Assembly: GCA_002919115.1 (NCBI GenBank)
Contig: PKER01000245.1
Coordinates: 1 to 6,493, forward strand
Source of the DNA: a bacterium
GTDB taxonomy: Bacteria > Actinomycetota > Thermoleophilia > Solirubrobacterales > 70-9
Reading direction: 5' to 3'
DNA: 6,493 nucleotides
This document shows positions 5,220 to 6,493 of the stretch, piece after piece. The notes below the pieces were generated by a model that saw nothing but the letters and a program-made list of their open reading frames with translations, ran no database searches and was not told the origin of the DNA. Made by a program: the position numbers and the translations under genes. How positions within the stretch are numbered: position 1 is the first letter of the stretch; every line of letters starts with the position of its first letter.

Positions 5220-6332
5220 TCAGCGCGATTCCGGGATGACCAGCTCGCGCGTCAGCCGGCGCAGGTCGTGGTGGTTGTCCCAGGAGGCGAGCTGGCGCCT
5301 GGCCCCGGTGCCGGTGGCGAGGATGTCCCAGACGGCCTCCAGCATCGGCGCGCAGCCCAGCTCGGAGGCGTCGGTGCCCAGCTCCTCCAGCAGGCGCTCG
5401 GCCAGCTCGGGCGCGGGCACGTGGTGCCCCGCGCGGAAGTCGACGAGCTGGCCCTCCATGCCCCGCAGGGCGGCGCGCACCTTGTTGTCGTCGATGAGCT
5501 CGGTCGGGTACTCGACGAGCGGCTCCTCGGCGTCGTAGAGCTTGCTCAGGCGGCGGGCGAGCGACACGGTGAGCGCCGCGAGCGCGAGCGTGTTCTCGAC
5601 GCTCGTCTGCTGGTCGCAGATCCGGGTCTCCACCGTGCCCAGGCGCGGGTGCGGGCGGACGTCCCACCACAGGTACGTGTAGTCCTCGATCGCCCCGCTG
5701 CGCACCATCGTGTTCACGCGGTGGGAGTAGATCTCCCAGGTGCCGTAGTGCGGCGGGATGCCCTGCCGCGGGAAGCCGCGGAAGATCGGGATGCGCGAGG
5801 ACATCATCCCCGTCGCCGCGCCGCGCCAGAACGGGGAGTTGACCGAGAGCGCGAGCAGGAGCGGCAGGTAGCGGCGGATGCCGTCGGCGACGTAGATCGC
5901 GCGGTTCGCGCCCTCGATCGCGACGTGCACGTGGGTGCCGAAGATGAGCTCCTGCCGGGCGATGTGGCCGAGCTCGGCGATGAGCTCCGCGTAGCGCGGC
6001 CGGTCGACGATGAGCTGGTCCTCCCAGCGCGCGAACGGGTGCGTGCCGGCGGCGGCAACCAAGAGCCCCCGCTCGGCGGCGAGCTCGGCGACGAGGGTGC
6101 GCAGCCGGCGCAGCTCCTCCCCCGCCTCCTTCACCCCCGCGCAGGGCTTGGTCGCGATCTCGAGCACCGACTGCATGAGCTCGGGCTTCACCTGCCCCTG
6201 CGCCTCGGGCGGGACCGCCTCGAGGATCGCCTCGATCTCCTGCGCGAGGTCCAGCGAATCGGCCCGGAGGAGCATCAGCTCCTCTTCGATGCCGACGGTG
6301 AAGGGCGGTTCGTTGAAGGCGTGCTCGAGCAT
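5220..6332 (-). CDS. Carboxylate-amine ligase, glutamate-cysteine ligase type 2 (YbdK/GCS2 family)
   Basis: ATP-dependent ligase of the GCS2 family, cytoplasmic. Members join glutamate to cysteine or an amine by an acyl-phosphate mechanism; weak gamma-glutamylcysteine synthetase activity is known for YbdK, but the true substrate here is unproven. The 370 residues match the family length. Hallmarks in order are FTVGIEEELMLL (11-22) with the metal-binding Glu cluster 16-18, AAGTHPFARW (94-103), FGTHVHVAIEG (131-141), LSVNSPFWRG (162-171) and WWDVRPHPRLGTVETRICD (222-240). The ATG at 6332 places the GIEEEL motif at the usual N-terminal position; GGAG lies four bases upstream of it. The gene is divergent from the plus-strand gene at 6417 and stands 54 bp ahead of the rhomboid-like gene. 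No glutathione, mycothiol or ergothioneine partner gene is visible in the window. Confidence 0.93.
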   Translation of the reverse strand: MLEHAFNEPPFTVGIEEELMLLRADSLDLAQEIEAILEAVPPEAQGQVKPELMQSVLEIATKPCAGVKEAGEELRRLRTLVAELAAERGLLVAAAGTHPFARWEDQLIVDRPRYAELIAELGHIARQELIFGTHVHVAIEGANRAIYVADGIRRYLPLLLALSVNSPFWRGAATGMMSSRIPIFRGFPRQGIPPHYGTWEIYSHRVNTMVRSGAIEDYTYLWWDVRPHPRLGTVETRICDQQTSVENTLALAALTVSLARRLSKLYDAEEPLVEYPTELIDDNKVRAALRGMEGQLVDFRAGHHVPAPELAERLLEELGTDASELGCAPMLEAVWDILATGTGARRQLASWDNHHDLRRLTRELVIPESR

Positions 6333-6366
6333 GGATCTCCGCGCGCTCGGGACACGCGCTGCGGCC

Positions 6367-6372
6367 TATTAT
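6367..6372 (+). promoter_or_regulatory. Predicted -10 box of the divergent plus-strand gene
   Basis: TATTAT on the plus strand (five of six matches to TATAAT) would start transcription near 6379 and give a leader of about 38 nt before the ATG at 6417. It shares five bases with the minus-strand -10 candidate, so one AT-rich island could serve both directions. Confidence 0.4.
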
Positions 6373-6373
6373 C
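6368..6373 (-). promoter_or_regulatory. Predicted -10 box of the ligase gene
   Basis: GATAAT on the minus strand matches TATAAT at five of six positions. It predicts transcription starting near 6361 and a leader of about 29 nt that includes the GGAG ribosome binding site. No good -35 is seen at 17 bp upstream. It overlaps the plus-strand -10 candidate. Confidence 0.45.
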
Positions 6374-6416
6374 CGCAGACGCCCACCCACAAACCAGAGA
6401 GGACGTTCGTCTAGGC

Positions 6417-6493
6417 ATGGAACTCACCACAGCAACCCAGCAGAAGTCACTCCTCGAGACGCTGAACCCGGGCAAGCGCACCCGCCTGCGCCG
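6417..6493 (+). CDS. Start of a plus-strand gene, cut by the right edge (product uncertain)
   Basis: An ATG at 6417 opens a frame of 25 codons that runs off the window: MELTTATQQKSLLETLNPGK, then RTRLR. A purine-rich AGAGAGGA (6396-6403) lies 13 bases upstream, a little far for a ribosome binding site. No other ATG or GTG start is in frame nearby. The LNxGKRxRLxR pattern near the N-terminus reminds me of bacterial/archaeal-type class I fructose-bisphosphate aldolases, which have this kind of N-terminal helix before their GPGNG segment. Twenty-five residues cannot establish that, and I treat the identity as a guess. The gene itself is supported by the divergent layout, the -10 candidate and the open frame. 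Confidence 0.6.
   Translation, partial: MELTTATQQKSLLETLNPGKRTRLR

Noticed and set aside
5038..6390. 450-residue minus-strand frame across the ligase gene
   Set aside because: It is a frame-shifted shadow of the ligase and the zinc-ribbon gene, rich in Arg/Ala/Gly/Pro with no motifs.

Overview
The DNA is very GC-rich, with third codon positions almost always G or C. It uses ATG, GTG and TTG starts, and several genes have a TANNNT box immediately before the start codon with no ribosome binding site. This fits a high-GC actinobacterium. A Thermoleophilia/Solirubrobacterales-type genome is my best guess, but it rests on general style rather than on any marker gene.

Layout, following transcription. 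All genes but one lie on the minus strand. At the right edge (6417 to end) a plus-strand gene begins and leaves the window. It diverges from a GCS2/YbdK-type carboxylate-amine (glutamate-cysteine) ligase gene (6332-5220), and the two apparently share one AT-rich -10 element. Next comes a tight five-gene minus-strand cluster: a zinc-ribbon plus rhomboid-like membrane protein that lacks the protease catalytic residues (5165-4374); a class I O-methyltransferase started at a TTG (4377-3709); a GNAT acetyltransferase (3712-2948); an unrecognised 107-residue helical protein (2912-2589); and a UPF0173-type metallo-beta-lactamase-fold hydrolase (2582-1869). The cluster ends at a perfect 14-bp stem hairpin (1805-1847).

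From 1868 to 1229 there is no supportable gene, but there is much inverted-repeat structure: a 14-bp perfect palindrome, several small hairpins, and a near-perfect 27-bp inverted repeat just upstream of the next gene. The left end holds a two-component pair: a NarL/LuxR-type response regulator (1228-578) overlapping by four bases (GTGA) a NarL-family (HisKA_3) histidine kinase (581 to the left edge). The kinase starts with a short coiled coil directly before the phosphoacceptor helix and shows no sensor domain.

How the genes work together: kinase and regulator are almost certainly partners. In the central cluster, four-base overlaps (TTGA, ATGA) and short gaps imply co-transcription and translational coupling. 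The common task of the methyltransferase, acetyltransferase, hydrolase and rhomboid-like protein cannot be read from sequence. I see no CRISPR array, insertion sequence, phage gene, tRNA or rRNA. Nothing here is clearly a new defence or mobile system; the best leads are the catalytically dead zinc-ribbon rhomboid and the structured intergenic region.
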